This document shows positions 1-8,834 of a stretch of 64,000 nt of DNA, piece after piece (within the stretch, counting starts at the first letter, position 1; each line of letters starts with the position of its first letter). This DNA is from JAGTVG01 sp965365275 (GTDB taxonomy: Bacteria; Bacteroidota; Bacteroidia; Cytophagales; Cyclobacteriaceae): positions 21,786 through 85,785 of the forward strand of contig CBDUBA010000006.1 of assembly GCA_965365275.1 (NCBI GenBank), in the 5' to 3' direction. The translations under genes and the position numbers were made by a program. The notes beneath the pieces were generated by a model. The model saw nothing but the letters and a program-made list of their open reading frames with translations, did not search any database and was not told where the DNA came from.

Positions 1-572
1 ACTGGGAGATTCACTTATGGCCATTTACCCCGGTTCCAAAAGCATCATATGGTAGAAGTACAAGATCCTGGGTGGAAGATCTGGATAAGGACGGAGATCA
101 GGATATTGTATACAGCCATTGTGATACTGGTCTGGGTCATGTATACTGGGTAGAAAATACCGGAAAAGGTCAAACATGGATCAGCCATCAGTTACCCGAT
201 CCTCCAACACTTGATGGGGACGTGGAAGGAACTGGTTCATTTCATTCTCTTGGTTTGGCTGACTTTGACCTGGATGGAGACCTGGATATATTTGCCGGCG
301 AACAGGAAGATCCGGATACCTATATGGAAGCCGACGGATTGCTGGCGATGAAGCCTGTAGGTTTGAAGGAACGTGGCGTGATCTGGGAAAACGATGGTGG
401 TTCCCCACCCGGCTTCAAGCCTGTAGTCATCCATATTGACAATCCGGGATGGCATGATGCTTCCCTGGGCGACGTGGATGGGGATGGTGATATTGATATT
501 GCTACTAAGGTCTGGAATGCCGATGGGCCTACCTACCATGCGGATTACTGGAGAAATGATATAAAAAAATAA
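1..572 (+). CDS. FG-GAP/VCBS repeat protein, C-terminal part (5' cut by window)
   Basis: The reading frame is open from base 3 to the TAA at 570-572, so the gene begins before the window and the GTG at 72 is only an internal codon. The visible part has three calcium-loop motifs of the DxDxDGDxD type (DLDKDGDQDIVY, DFDLDGDLDIF, DVDGDGDIDIA), spaced as in the blades of an FG-GAP/VCBS beta-propeller. Such domains are usually extracellular and bind partner proteins or glycans. In environmental Bacteroidota they often form the tail of secreted enzymes or of large surface proteins. No catalytic domain is visible in this part, so the function of the whole protein is unknown. No C-terminal sorting domain follows the repeats; the protein ends shortly after the last blade with a basic DIKK tail. 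Confidence 0.85.
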   Translation, partial: WEIHLWPFTPVPKASYGRSTRSWVEDLDKDGDQDIVYSHCDTGLGHVYWVENTGKGQTWISHQLPDPPTLDGDVEGTGSFHSLGLADFDLDGDLDIFAGEQEDPDTYMEADGLLAMKPVGLKERGVIWENDGGSPPGFKPVVIHIDNPGWHDASLGDVDGDGDIDIATKVWNADGPTYHADYWRNDIKK

Positions 573-596
573 AGGCCATCCCAATAGGAATGGCCT
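573..596. terminator. candidate hairpin terminator after the FG-GAP gene
   Basis: The arms AGGCCAT (573-579) and ATGGCCT (590-596) are perfect complements. Two more C-G pairs continue the stem inside it, leaving a loop of about four bases. The stem starts directly behind the stop codon. An A-rich run precedes it (561-573), so on the minus strand the hairpin is followed by a T-run. It could therefore stop transcripts from either side. No U-tract follows on the plus strand, so termination is inferred only. Confidence 0.4.
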
Positions 597-990
597 ATGC
601 CCAATACCTGTCTCTTATCCTTGAGACAGATCAATTATTCCAAGATCAGTAAATCGCCTTTACCAACCAGGATGTCTTTTATAATTTTAACCTTCATCAT
701 TCCTTAATCAATTTGGGGCATAATCTCCCTTAACCAACTTATTAGACAAGAGTGCTTGACAAAGGTTTAATTGATAGGCCCTTAATTTTTAAATTTTATT
801 GGATATACTTTTTATTATAGATAATAACAGGTGCTTAAGGACTTAGAGGGCTTCTTTCATGTGGATTATGGTGAGAGCGGGTAATGTTCTTATTCAGAGT
901 ATTCTGTTTCTTAATACAGAATATGCTCAGTAACCACCACAAAATTCAACTACCAGGAAATTATGGGAATCTCAAAATGTGTAGACCAGG
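597..990. other. non-coding stretch with two further hairpins
   Basis: This gap lies between the ends of two converging genes. It holds a perfect 7-bp inverted repeat, CTGTCTC (608-614) with GAGACAG (623-629), and a perfect 8-bp one, TATTCTGT (900-907) with ACAGAATA (916-923), each with an 8-base loop. Either may act as a terminator or an RNA 3' end. A 21-codon minus-strand frame (635-700) resembles the first residues of an enolase-superfamily protein but is too short to call. Nothing else is recognisable. Confidence 0.4.
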
Positions 991-1776
991 TTAAATTCCA
1001 AGTATCCTTCTTGCATTTCCGGATCTGAATAAATTCTTAGTATCTTCATTGGCTTCATCATCCCGCAGGCTTTCAATTCTCAATAAACCGGTCATATAAT
1101 CCAGGATTGGGGAATGGGTGCCAAATGCAAATCTTTCTTTACCAAACCTGCTGATAAGATCCTGAAAAGTATTAACCGATCTGCCGGAAGTATCAATCAC
1201 CATATTGGTTTCTTTCAACAGTGACTCCTCCTCTTCATTCAACTTTATGCTGTTTGTCAGGTTTAAGAATATATATTTTGCATCCGGAACGGCCTTTACA
1301 ATTGGAAGGATATCCTTTAAATCCCATTCTTTTTCAATATCAATCCAGGAACGCTGACGGCTGTCCACCATTCGAAAGGAAAATGCCACAGGCAAATCAT
1401 AATCAGATGCCAGCTGAACCAGCTCAGTACAGGCAGGATCCGTAAGTTCATAATCATGATATTTTGGATACAATCTGATCCCCTTCATACCAAATTTTGT
1501 CCTGCATTCTTCAAGATCATCCTGCCAGCCGGCATATATAGGATTGATCACTCCAAATGGAATGAACCGGTCACTGTACACCCTTTTTGATTGTATTTCA
1601 TCAAACAGCTCTTTATTTGCTGACTGCGTATTCTTGTAAAAAATCCCGTTCAGGTTACTGATTACAGAAATATCAACACCAAATTGATCCATTCTGTCGA
1701 GTAATGCCTCACATGTGTTGAATTTCAATTGTTTAAAAGGCCAGTGGCCAACATATGCATTAATATCAAGCAACAT
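991..1776 (-). CDS. amidohydrolase-like TIM-barrel protein lacking the metal ligands
   Basis: This 261-residue protein has the layout of the amidohydrolase_2 family, opening with DINAYVGHWPF and ending with a strand that reads FAFGTHSP. Family members normally start with HxH and have a late Asp after LFG. Here the HxH positions are Asn and Tyr, the Asp is His, and the mid-barrel His residues are also missing (FLNLTNS where ILxHxG is usual). I recall a DxNAxxGxWPF subfamily, so this is probably a stable variant and not recent decay. No signal peptide is present. The ATG at 1776 lies inside the end of the upstream amidohydrolase gene (11-bp overlap), so the two are almost certainly translated together. 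It may be a non-hydrolytic partner or a metal-independent enzyme; the substrate is unknown. Confidence 0.75.
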   Translation of the reverse strand: MLLDINAYVGHWPFKQLKFNTCEALLDRMDQFGVDISVISNLNGIFYKNTQSANKELFDEIQSKRVYSDRFIPFGVINPIYAGWQDDLEECRTKFGMKGIRLYPKYHDYELTDPACTELVQLASDYDLPVAFSFRMVDSRQRSWIDIEKEWDLKDILPIVKAVPDAKYIFLNLTNSIKLNEEEESLLKETNMVIDTSGRSVNTFQDLISRFGKERFAFGTHSPILDYMTGLLRIESLRDDEANEDTKNLFRSGNARRILGI

Positions 1777-2710
1777 GATTTCCGGATTTTCTCAATATAT
1801 TATTATAATTATCAAAAAAGATCTTATTTCTCTGAGTCTCAGAAAGGTCAGCAGCAAAGAGTTTTCCCACACCCTGGTAATGACTGCCGTCACAACCGAA
1901 AAGCAATCGATCTTCACCCAGGCAATCCATGGCGAAATTGATAATATGCTCTTCATTGTTGCTTCCGGAGGTGTCGACATAAATGTTCGTTTGGTCTCGA
2001 AAGGTTTTACAGGCATATTCCCAATCACCACCCCCGCCAATGTGCGCATATTGGAACATCCCTTCAGGATACCTTCTGGCGATGTCAACCATATCCTCGG
2101 GAATTGTCGTGTTTGGCGCCGACTGACCTTCATCGTACTTCATGCGGTAGCCTCCAACCCCAATCTGTACAAAGGCATGCATCAGCATGATCATATTCAG
2201 ATCAATGAATTTTTCAACAATTGGAAAATACAAAGGATCATTGATCTTGACCTGGGTATATCCTTTATAACCCACCATGCCCATATCCACACAACGGTCA
2301 ATCTCCTCCAGTGCTTCTTTCTGGTATAAAGGATTTAAGGTCATAAAGCCAATATACCTGTCCGGGTACTTCTTTACTGCTTCCAGCACGATGTTATTGT
2401 TCTTCCTTACCTGATCCGGACCTTCAGGCTCAGTGCCGGAATAATTGGTTATGGGCATTGAAATGCAAAGCTTATCGATACCAAGCCTGTCTGCCATATC
2501 TATCTGTTGATCTGCTTCATCCGGTTTAAGTCCTACATGCGCATGGGCATCTATTTTTCTGTAGCGATGCACCTCCTCCATCAGGTTATATGCAGATGCT
2601 TCTGATTTTTCACGGACAGAACAGTTGGTCAGCGTATTTCCCAGCAAAATACCGGTTGTGGATATGCCTGCTTGTGTTAAAAATTTACGACGGCTTGTAC
2701 TTTTTATCAT
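1766..2710 (-). CDS. exported amidohydrolase (TIM barrel, Tat-type signal)
   Basis: This is a metal-dependent hydrolase of the amidohydrolase_2 family with the expected ligands: HxH in IDAHAHVG, a barrel His in MLMHAF, another in YAHIGGGG, and the late Asp in LLFGCDGSH. The N-terminus carries a twin-arginine motif (SRRKFLTQAG), a hydrophobic stretch and a possible lipobox ending in LTNC, so it is probably exported folded and perhaps lipidated. I chose the ATG at 2710, seven bases behind the stop of the preceding gene. The longer frame would begin with a TTG at 2737 inside that gene and would put nine residues before the signal. It sits in a three-gene operon with an exported alpha/beta hydrolase upstream and a ligand-free paralog downstream. 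The substrate is unknown. Confidence 0.8.
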   Translation of the reverse strand: MIKSTSRRKFLTQAGISTTGILLGNTLTNCSVREKSEASAYNLMEEVHRYRKIDAHAHVGLKPDEADQQIDMADRLGIDKLCISMPITNYSGTEPEGPDQVRKNNNIVLEAVKKYPDRYIGFMTLNPLYQKEALEEIDRCVDMGMVGYKGYTQVKINDPLYFPIVEKFIDLNMIMLMHAFVQIGVGGYRMKYDEGQSAPNTTIPEDMVDIARRYPEGMFQYAHIGGGGDWEYACKTFRDQTNIYVDTSGSNNEEHIINFAMDCLGEDRLLFGCDGSHYQGVGKLFAADLSETQRNKIFFDNYNNILRKSGNHVA

Positions 2711-2717
2711 TTTTTTA

Positions 2718-4964
2718 TTATTCAAAACACCAGTCAATTAAGGAATAGTTAAACTCCTCGGATGAAATGATTTTCAGACGATGTTCGGCATTAAGTTCTG
2801 AATAGGCCCTGACAGGGAAGACCATATCCTTTTCAATCTCCTGTGCATTAGCCGGTTCCAGCAATTGATTCCTTAATCCGGATAGTACGACTTTCCTGGG
2901 TGCCAGACTACCTACAAGATCAGGCAGATCATAGGCCGTTAAAGCACCGGCCACACCCCATGAAAAATCAATTTCCCATGGATGCCAGTATCCGTCATCA
3001 TTATAAACCAATCCAATTTTATAAAGATCACTCATAACGATTGATCTGTAGGATATTGGTAATCCCTTCAATATCAGGTTATTGATATTGGGTTCAAAAG
3101 AAGCGGCATGTAATAACGGGATGCACATTTCTCCAATCCCGATTGCACCAATTTTGCTGTCAACCATTTCAAGATGTCTAAGGTAGTTTACTACCCTGAT
3201 AATGTCACCAGCCTGGATCCCGGGTGTCGACCTGCCGATCAATACTCCTGTATAATCATCAGCCCCTTCACGGGTTGCCGTATTCTTCACTTCACCAATA
3301 CCCAGAACATCGATAGCTGCCACGATATAGCCTCTTTTTACCAGTTTCTCGATTTCACCTCCCAGACGTGCCTCTGAGGCTTTCCCACCGGGATGCAGAT
3401 AAACAATGGCCGGATGTTTGTCCTTATCGTGATCAGGAACAAATAGAAGTATTGGAATTACATATTCTCCCTCCCCTTCGATAGCATATCTGCCCACCGT
3501 ATATCCATCTCTCTGGTAACGGCCGTTAAAGAAAGGATTCCCATCCTCAAATACAGGTTGGATAAAACCGGATAGTTCTTTAGCATTTTTCTTAACCATT
3601 TCCAGGTGGGTGGGAATGTCATATCTTGACTGTTCGAGTTTAGTTAAAAGCGCTTCCGTTTCCCTGGCATTAACACTTTGGACGTTCTCTGTTTCCAACC
3701 AGGTAGAAACCTGTCCGGTAGGCGTTACCTGGAGCTCATCCTCAGATAATATTTCGACATCAACCTCTGCCGGATCCCCATTGACTCTTAAATGATTCAT
3801 GAAAAAAGAATATATGGCCAATCTGATCTTAGGTGTAAGCCAGTGCTTATAATCATCCTCAACAAAAAGGATATTTTCTCCCATGCCGAAAGCTTTGTAT
3901 GTTTCTTTGGCTTCCTGGTAAGCTTCGCGTGCGCCCTGAATGGATAGATATTCATCACGTGAAGTGAAAGTCATCAAGGTAGGCAATGGCGCCCTTACTT
4001 CGAGCAGATCCTCAAATGAGATCCCTTCCTGTAATCCGCGGAAAAAGAAAGAGTCGGGATCCTGGGTTCCTTTTGTCCCGGTCAGGCTTTTGTTATAAAC
4101 GGACCAGCTGCAGGGTACAGATACTTTTACCCGGTCATCCAATGCAGAAATATAAGCGGTAACAGTGCCACCTCCGGAGAACCCTGTTACACCTATCCGG
4201 TCAGGATCTACATCCTCCCTGCTAGTAAGATAGTCTATTCCTCTTATGCCATCCCATGCAAAATACCGTGCTAAAGAGATCCCTGAAAGAAAAGTGAGGT
4301 TCCCGGCATAGTTATGCTCAACCACCGTATATCCAACTTTTGAAAATCCAATTTCGGGATCATAAAACTGTACATCTTCACCCTGGCCGATAGGATCAAT
4401 GGCCAATACTATGAATCCTTTCATAACAAGGTTGAGGTAGACCAGTTGATATAATTCAGCCCTGAAGGCTTCCTGGTTATGCCCAATGACATTTAGAACA
4501 GCCGGGGCCTTACCGTCAATATTATCCGGTATGAAAACACAGCCCGTCACAAAAAAACCAGGCATGGATTCATATACAAGTTTTTCTATCCGGTATCCTT
4601 CCTTCTGTATCACACCAGTGATCCTGGGATTCAAAGCTGTCTTTTCAGGAAAAGGTCCGATCAGCCGATTAAGTTTTTTCCGGACCAAAATCTGACGATC
4701 CTGCCAGTCTTTCTTAGTTTTTAATTGCCTGATTTCATTCTTTCTCTGTTCGTAAAGTTCATCAGCTTGTTGAATATAATGGTCTATCAAAAAACTTCCG
4801 GGATTATTCCAGCGTATCCATTTCCAGAATACCTCCAGGTTCTCGGTATCTTCCTGGCTTTGTACTCTGGAAGGAAGTAGAATAAATAAAGTACATGACA
4901 AAATCAACAATGACAGGATTAACCCTGAAGGAATTAAGACAAATGTATAGTTTCTGGATCTCAC
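2718..4964 (-). CDS. exported two-domain alpha/beta hydrolase (acetylxylan-esterase-like)
   Basis: This 748-residue protein begins with a long hydrophobic signal or anchor (residues about 8-32). Domain one (about 100-390) has a complete triad by pattern: Ser263 in GFSGGG, Asp337 in TSRDEY and His374 in YKHW. This matches the acetylxylan esterase / dienelactone hydrolase group. A second copy of the fold follows (about 490-740), but its nucleophile elbow reads GIGEM (609-613), so it lacks the serine and is probably structural or glycan-binding. The start is a GTG, chosen because it gives a full signal peptide and no ATG lies nearby. It is the first gene of a minus-strand operon with two amidohydrolases. 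Removal of acyl groups from a sugar or a secondary metabolite in the periplasm is likely; the actual ester is unknown. Confidence 0.75.
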   Translation of the reverse strand: MRSRNYTFVLIPSGLILSLLILSCTLFILLPSRVQSQEDTENLEVFWKWIRWNNPGSFLIDHYIQQADELYEQRKNEIRQLKTKKDWQDRQILVRKKLNRLIGPFPEKTALNPRITGVIQKEGYRIEKLVYESMPGFFVTGCVFIPDNIDGKAPAVLNVIGHNQEAFRAELYQLVYLNLVMKGFIVLAIDPIGQGEDVQFYDPEIGFSKVGYTVVEHNYAGNLTFLSGISLARYFAWDGIRGIDYLTSREDVDPDRIGVTGFSGGGTVTAYISALDDRVKVSVPCSWSVYNKSLTGTKGTQDPDSFFFRGLQEGISFEDLLEVRAPLPTLMTFTSRDEYLSIQGAREAYQEAKETYKAFGMGENILFVEDDYKHWLTPKIRLAIYSFFMNHLRVNGDPAEVDVEILSEDELQVTPTGQVSTWLETENVQSVNARETEALLTKLEQSRYDIPTHLEMVKKNAKELSGFIQPVFEDGNPFFNGRYQRDGYTVGRYAIEGEGEYVIPILLFVPDHDKDKHPAIVYLHPGGKASEARLGGEIEKLVKRGYIVAAIDVLGIGEVKNTATREGADDYTGVLIGRSTPGIQAGDIIRVVNYLRHLEMVDSKIGAIGIGEMCIPLLHAASFEPNINNLILKGLPISYRSIVMSDLYKIGLVYNDDGYWHPWEIDFSWGVAGALTAYDLPDLVGSLAPRKVVLSGLRNQLLEPANAQEIEKDMVFPVRAYSELNAEHRLKIISSEEFNYSLIDWCFE

Positions 4965-5363
4965 AATATTAAAAAATTAACCTAGATGAGTAAAATTTAC
5001 GAAAAGATGAAGCAATATCCCAGTTATCCAGGTTATTCATAAACATCACCAGTTAAAAAAATCCCGTAGGCTATTTAAAAACGATTCATGTCCAAATGAC
5101 TTCGTCCATCAGAATCCGGGAATTATATCCTTCCAACACATCGCTTCTTTGAAACTTAAAGGGATTGCAATTAACATTCATATCCCGTAACTTGAATATT
5201 AATTGCAGGAAATAAATTTTTGTGTAGAGCAAGACACATTTTTTGACCTGTCTCTGTGAATAAAATTAAATCAGACAACCGTATAATTTGATGAATTATA
5301 ACAAATTGCGAGTGCTGAAGAATTATATAATATCATGAATCTAAATCTGCTGGAAATAATTAA
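4965..5363. other. divergent intergenic region between two hydrolase operons
   Basis: About 400 bases separate the divergently transcribed operons, so both promoters must lie here. The closest match to the Bacteroidota -7 element on the plus strand is the TAATTTG around 5283-5289, with one spacer base too few. No clear operator palindrome or riboswitch-like structure was seen. Confidence 0.35.
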
Positions 5364-6449
5364 ATGATCAATCTTATGGAAAAAAAGGGAATATCACGGC
5401 GCAATTTTCTAGGGAAATCCGCTGCCGGATTGGGAATAGGGATTGTTGGTACTATAGGTACTCAATCGTGTGAAAACCTTAAATTCGAAAGGGATAAGGA
5501 AATACTTAGGAGAAATCTAAAGATCGCTTCGGTTGATCTTCAGCATCTTTATCCTGAACAATCCATAAAGTCAAGGGTCAATAATATGCTGGAAAGAATG
5601 GAAAAGGCAGCGGGTTCTGAACCTGACATCATGTGTCTCACAGAGACTTTTGATACATCCTATGTCAGTGAACAAAAATCGTATGCGGAGATAGCTGAAG
5701 ATGAACATTCTCCAGGACCCGTAACCAGCAGGGTGGCAGAATTTGCCCGCAAATATAATTGCTATCTAATCTGTCCTATTGTAACAACAAACGAAGGCCG
5801 GTTTTACAACAGTGCGCTTCTAATCGACAGGCAGGGCAGCATTGCAGGTGCTTATCATAAGGCACATCCGGTAGATACAGAAATTAAAAATGGGGAAGGG
5901 ATTATTCCGGGACCATTGCAACCTCCGGTGTTTGAGACCGATTTTGGGAAAATAGGCATGCAGATATGTTTCGATGCAAACTGGTTTGAAAGCTGGGCTC
6001 ACCTCAAGAATGATGGGGCGGAGATCGTCTTCTTTCCATCGCAATTTCCAGGCGGCAGAATACTGAATTTTCACGCCTGGAAAAATAATTATTATGTTGT
6101 ATCCAGCACGGGAGAGGATGCACGAATCATTGACATTTCAGGTATCGACATTGATTCAAGTAGTTTTCAACTGGGTTATACCTGGGCAAGCATTAATCTT
6201 GAAAAAGCCTATGTCCCAACTTTTCCAGGAAAATACAGTATTCCTGACATCTTGAACAAATATAAGGAACGTGTCAAGATCAAAGTATTCAGGGATACCG
6301 GTGGTGGTGCCGGAACCGGAGCAGGCCATATCACGATTGAAAGCCTTGATCCTGAACTTTTTGTAAAAGACATATTGAGGGAATACGATATACCTACCTA
6401 CAGGGAAGATCTAAACGCTTCAGAGCTAATACAGGCGCAGTACCGGTAA
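5364..6449 (+). CDS. exported carbon-nitrogen hydrolase (nitrilase superfamily)
   Basis: Nitrilase-superfamily enzymes hydrolyse amides or nitriles through a Glu-Lys-Cys triad. All three residues are visible: Glu94 in CLTETF, Lys166 in YHKAHP and Cys202 in MQICFDANW. The N-terminus is a Tat signal (ISRRNFLGKSAAG) followed by a Gly-rich hydrophobic core, and a Cys at 36 may be a lipidation site, so the enzyme acts outside the cytoplasm, which is unusual for the family. The ATG at 5364 and a second at 5376 both keep the signal. It is followed after 53 bases by a cytosolic paralog (6503-7450) that is similar throughout, which suggests tandem duplication with one copy retargeted. Family members include amidases and N-carbamoyl hydrolases; the substrate here is unknown. 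Confidence 0.8.
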   Translation: MINLMEKKGISRRNFLGKSAAGLGIGIVGTIGTQSCENLKFERDKEILRRNLKIASVDLQHLYPEQSIKSRVNNMLERMEKAAGSEPDIMCLTETFDTSYVSEQKSYAEIAEDEHSPGPVTSRVAEFARKYNCYLICPIVTTNEGRFYNSALLIDRQGSIAGAYHKAHPVDTEIKNGEGIIPGPLQPPVFETDFGKIGMQICFDANWFESWAHLKNDGAEIVFFPSQFPGGRILNFHAWKNNYYVVSSTGEDARIIDISGIDIDSSSFQLGYTWASINLEKAYVPTFPGKYSIPDILNKYKERVKIKVFRDTGGGAGTGAGHITIESLDPELFVKDILREYDIPTYREDLNASELIQAQYR

Positions 6450-6502
6450 TAGTTGAGATTTAAAAACAATGCCATTAAAAAGGATTTTTAAAAACTGAAT
6501 AT

Positions 6503-7450
6503 ATGAATATCAATAATAAAAAGGACAGATTACCCCGCGAAGTGGTAACAGCAAGCATCGATCTTCGGGGTATTTGGCCGGTGGATACCATTGAGCAGAG
6601 GATCAACGATATCCTCAATAGAATGAAAAATGTTTACGTATTCGAGCCGGACCTAATCTGCCTTCCTGAAACTTTTCAAACTTCATGGGTCAGGGAAAAG
6701 AGCCGAACCGAAGACATAGCAGAGGATGAAAAAATTCCGGGACCTGTTACAAGCATAATAGCTGAAGAAGCCAGGAAACAAAATTGCTATATTGTTTGCC
6801 CGCTGGTAACAAAAAACAATGGCAATTATTACAACAGTGCCATTCTCCTAAACAGAGAAGGAGAAATTGATGGTGTATACCACAAAGCCCACCTGGTACC
6901 ATCTGAGATCGAGGATGGAAATTTAAAGCCTGGGACTTTGCAGCCTCCGGTATTTGAAACAGATTTTGGTAAACTGGGAATGCAAATATGTTATGATGCC
7001 AACTGGTTTGATTGCTGGGAACATCTTAAGAAGGAGGGTGCTGAGATCATCTGTTTCCCATCCCAGGCGCCTTTTATCAACGTATTGAAGTATCATGCCT
7101 GGATAAACCAGGCATATATTATATCAAGTACGGGGGAGGGGGCCAGAATTTTAGATATCACCGGGGATGAATTGGCTGTAAGCGGCCAGTTTGAAAGATG
7201 GGTAAGTAAAAAGATAAACCTCGAAAAAGTGTTGATCCATGTATGGCCCTACATTAGAAAGGTAAAGGATATCAGGGAGAAATACAGGGATAAAATAAAA
7301 ATTGAAATTTATCATCCGGAAAACTGGATCACTATTGAAAGCCGGCATCCGGATGTTAAAGTGAATGATATCCTCGAAGAATTTGAGATTTACACTTTCG
7401 ACGGACACTTGAAAAAAAATGAAGAAGTTCAGAATGAATACAGAATATAA
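6503..7450 (+). CDS. cytosolic carbon-nitrogen hydrolase (nitrilase superfamily)
   Basis: This is the second member of the tandem pair. Its triad is Glu56 (CLPETF), Lys128 (YHKAHL) and Cys163 (MQICYDANW). Blocks such as LQPPVFETDFGK and AEDE-PGPVTS are nearly identical to those of the preceding gene, but there is no signal peptide, and the length (315 residues) is typical of the family. The gene follows its paralog by 53 bases and precedes a beta-propeller lipoprotein by 24, so co-transcription is likely. One model is that the exported copy starts breakdown of an amide or nitrile and this copy finishes it after uptake, but no transporter is encoded next to them. Confidence 0.82.
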   Translation: MNINNKKDRLPREVVTASIDLRGIWPVDTIEQRINDILNRMKNVYVFEPDLICLPETFQTSWVREKSRTEDIAEDEKIPGPVTSIIAEEARKQNCYIVCPLVTKNNGNYYNSAILLNREGEIDGVYHKAHLVPSEIEDGNLKPGTLQPPVFETDFGKLGMQICYDANWFDCWEHLKKEGAEIICFPSQAPFINVLKYHAWINQAYIISSTGEGARILDITGDELAVSGQFERWVSKKINLEKVLIHVWPYIRKVKDIREKYRDKIKIEIYHPENWITIESRHPDVKVNDILEEFEIYTFDGHLKKNEEVQNEYRI

Positions 7451-7474
7451 CCGGATTAATAAAATACAAACGTT

Positions 7475-8815
7475 ATGAAAGAATTAAAGCCTATAAAGAT
7501 CTCTATTGTTATTTTCTTGTTCCTGACAGCTTGTTCTGGGAATAGCAACTGGCCACAATTCCTTGGGCCAGGGGGTAATAACATTTCAACCGAAATTGAT
7601 TTGCCTGTTGAATGGGGAAATAATAAGAACATACTATGGAAATCGAAGATACCTGGAAAAGGATGGTCGAGCCCCATTGTGTGGGAAGAGAAGGTATTTA
7701 TTACCACAGCCTATAAAGTAACGGAGAAAACACAGGATAAGGATTCAACCCAGGGAGCAACTGAAGCTGATGACAGGAGGATTAGGCCGGATGAGGATTA
7801 CAAATTTGAAATTTACTGTCTGAATAAGAATTCGGGGGATGTGATCTGGAGTGAAACGGCCTACCTGGGAAAACCGGGAATAGTAACCCACAGGGACAAT
7901 ACATATGCTTCAGAAACTCCGGTTACGGATGGTAAGAACCTGTATGTTTACTTTGGAATGAGGGGATTATTCTGTTATGACCTGGAAGGCAATAAAGTCT
8001 GGGAAAAAAATATCGGGATATATCCTATGCAGTCGAACTGGGGGACTTCCAGTTCTCCTGTATTGTACAAGGATCTTTTAATTCTTCAGTTTGATAATGA
8101 AGAAAATTCACAGGTTCTTGCCCTGGATAAAAGCAATGGAGATGAGAAGTGGCGAGCGGAACGGGATGAGATCTCCACCTGGAGTACACCTTACATTTGG
8201 AAAAACAAGGTGAGGGTTGAACTGGTGACGGGCGGAAAGAAAACAAGGTCATATGATCCGGATACAGGGGAACTCTTGTGGGAAATTGATATGCTTGGAG
8301 GAAGAGATATAACCTCACCTGTGGGGGATAGGGAAATGATCTATGTATGTAATGAGGAAAGACGGGATGGCGGCGGAACCCTGTTTGCTATAAAAGCCGG
8401 AGCCGCTGGAGATATATCCCTTGATCCTGATGAAAGCAGCAATGAATATGTGGCCTGGACCCAGCCTAAATCCAGAATTGCTATGGCTACACCTGTACTG
8501 TACAAGGGATATCTTTATGGATTGGCGAGGAATGGGGGGACGATCAATTGTTTTAATGCCAAAACAGGGGAATATGCCTATGAAAGGGAAAGGCTGGATG
8601 GGGCAAAGTCATTCTGGGCTTCTCCTTTTGCATATAATGATATGGTCTTTTGCCCGGAAGAATCAGGAACTACCTATGTTTTACAGGCCGGACCTGAGTT
8701 CAAAGTGCTGGCTACTAATACACTGGATGATAAATTCTGGTCTTCCACTGCCATATCAGAAGGGATATTAATATTTCGCGGGGTAGAAAATGTATACGGA
8801 ATAGGGTTGGATTGA
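7475..8815 (+). CDS. PQQ-type beta-propeller lipoprotein
   Basis: A 446-residue protein with a lipoprotein signal (SIVIFLFLTAC, Cys about residue 20) followed by WPQFLGPGGNN, the opening typical of outer-membrane PQQ-like repeat proteins. Blades are recognisable from repeated patterns such as LNKNSGDVIW, LDKSNGDEKW, DPDTGELLWE and NAKTGEYAYE, in which a Gly-Asp or Thr-Gly turn is followed by a Trp or Tyr strand. The fold is that of BamB and of PQQ dehydrogenases, but the length and the lack of dehydrogenase signatures make a catalytic role doubtful. Members of this group are common beside secreted glycosidases and amidohydrolases. It probably forms a scaffold or a binding protein in the envelope for the neighbouring enzymes. 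Confidence 0.8.
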   Translation: MKELKPIKISIVIFLFLTACSGNSNWPQFLGPGGNNISTEIDLPVEWGNNKNILWKSKIPGKGWSSPIVWEEKVFITTAYKVTEKTQDKDSTQGATEADDRRIRPDEDYKFEIYCLNKNSGDVIWSETAYLGKPGIVTHRDNTYASETPVTDGKNLYVYFGMRGLFCYDLEGNKVWEKNIGIYPMQSNWGTSSSPVLYKDLLILQFDNEENSQVLALDKSNGDEKWRAERDEISTWSTPYIWKNKVRVELVTGGKKTRSYDPDTGELLWEIDMLGGRDITSPVGDREMIYVCNEERRDGGGTLFAIKAGAAGDISLDPDESSNEYVAWTQPKSRIAMATPVLYKGYLYGLARNGGTINCFNAKTGEYAYERERLDGAKSFWASPFAYNDMVFCPEESGTTYVLQAGPEFKVLATNTLDDKFWSSTAISEGILIFRGVENVYGIGLD

Positions 8816-8834
8816 TACCATAAGATACTAAATC

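Noticed and set aside
608..629. CTGTCTCTTAT at the start of a hairpin equals the first 11 bases of the Tn5 mosaic end used in sequencing libraries
   Set aside because: The following bases differ from the mosaic end, and the second arm is explained by the inverted repeat GAGACAG. A chance match is more likely than adapter carry-over.
635..700. 21-codon minus-strand frame MMKVKIIKDILVGKGDLLILE-like
   Set aside because: It resembles the first strand of enolase-superfamily proteins but is too short and has no continuation; it cannot be supported as a gene or relic.
2710..2737. TTG start at 2737 for the exported amidohydrolase
   Set aside because: It would lie inside the upstream gene and place nine residues in front of the Tat signal; the ATG at 2710 is better.
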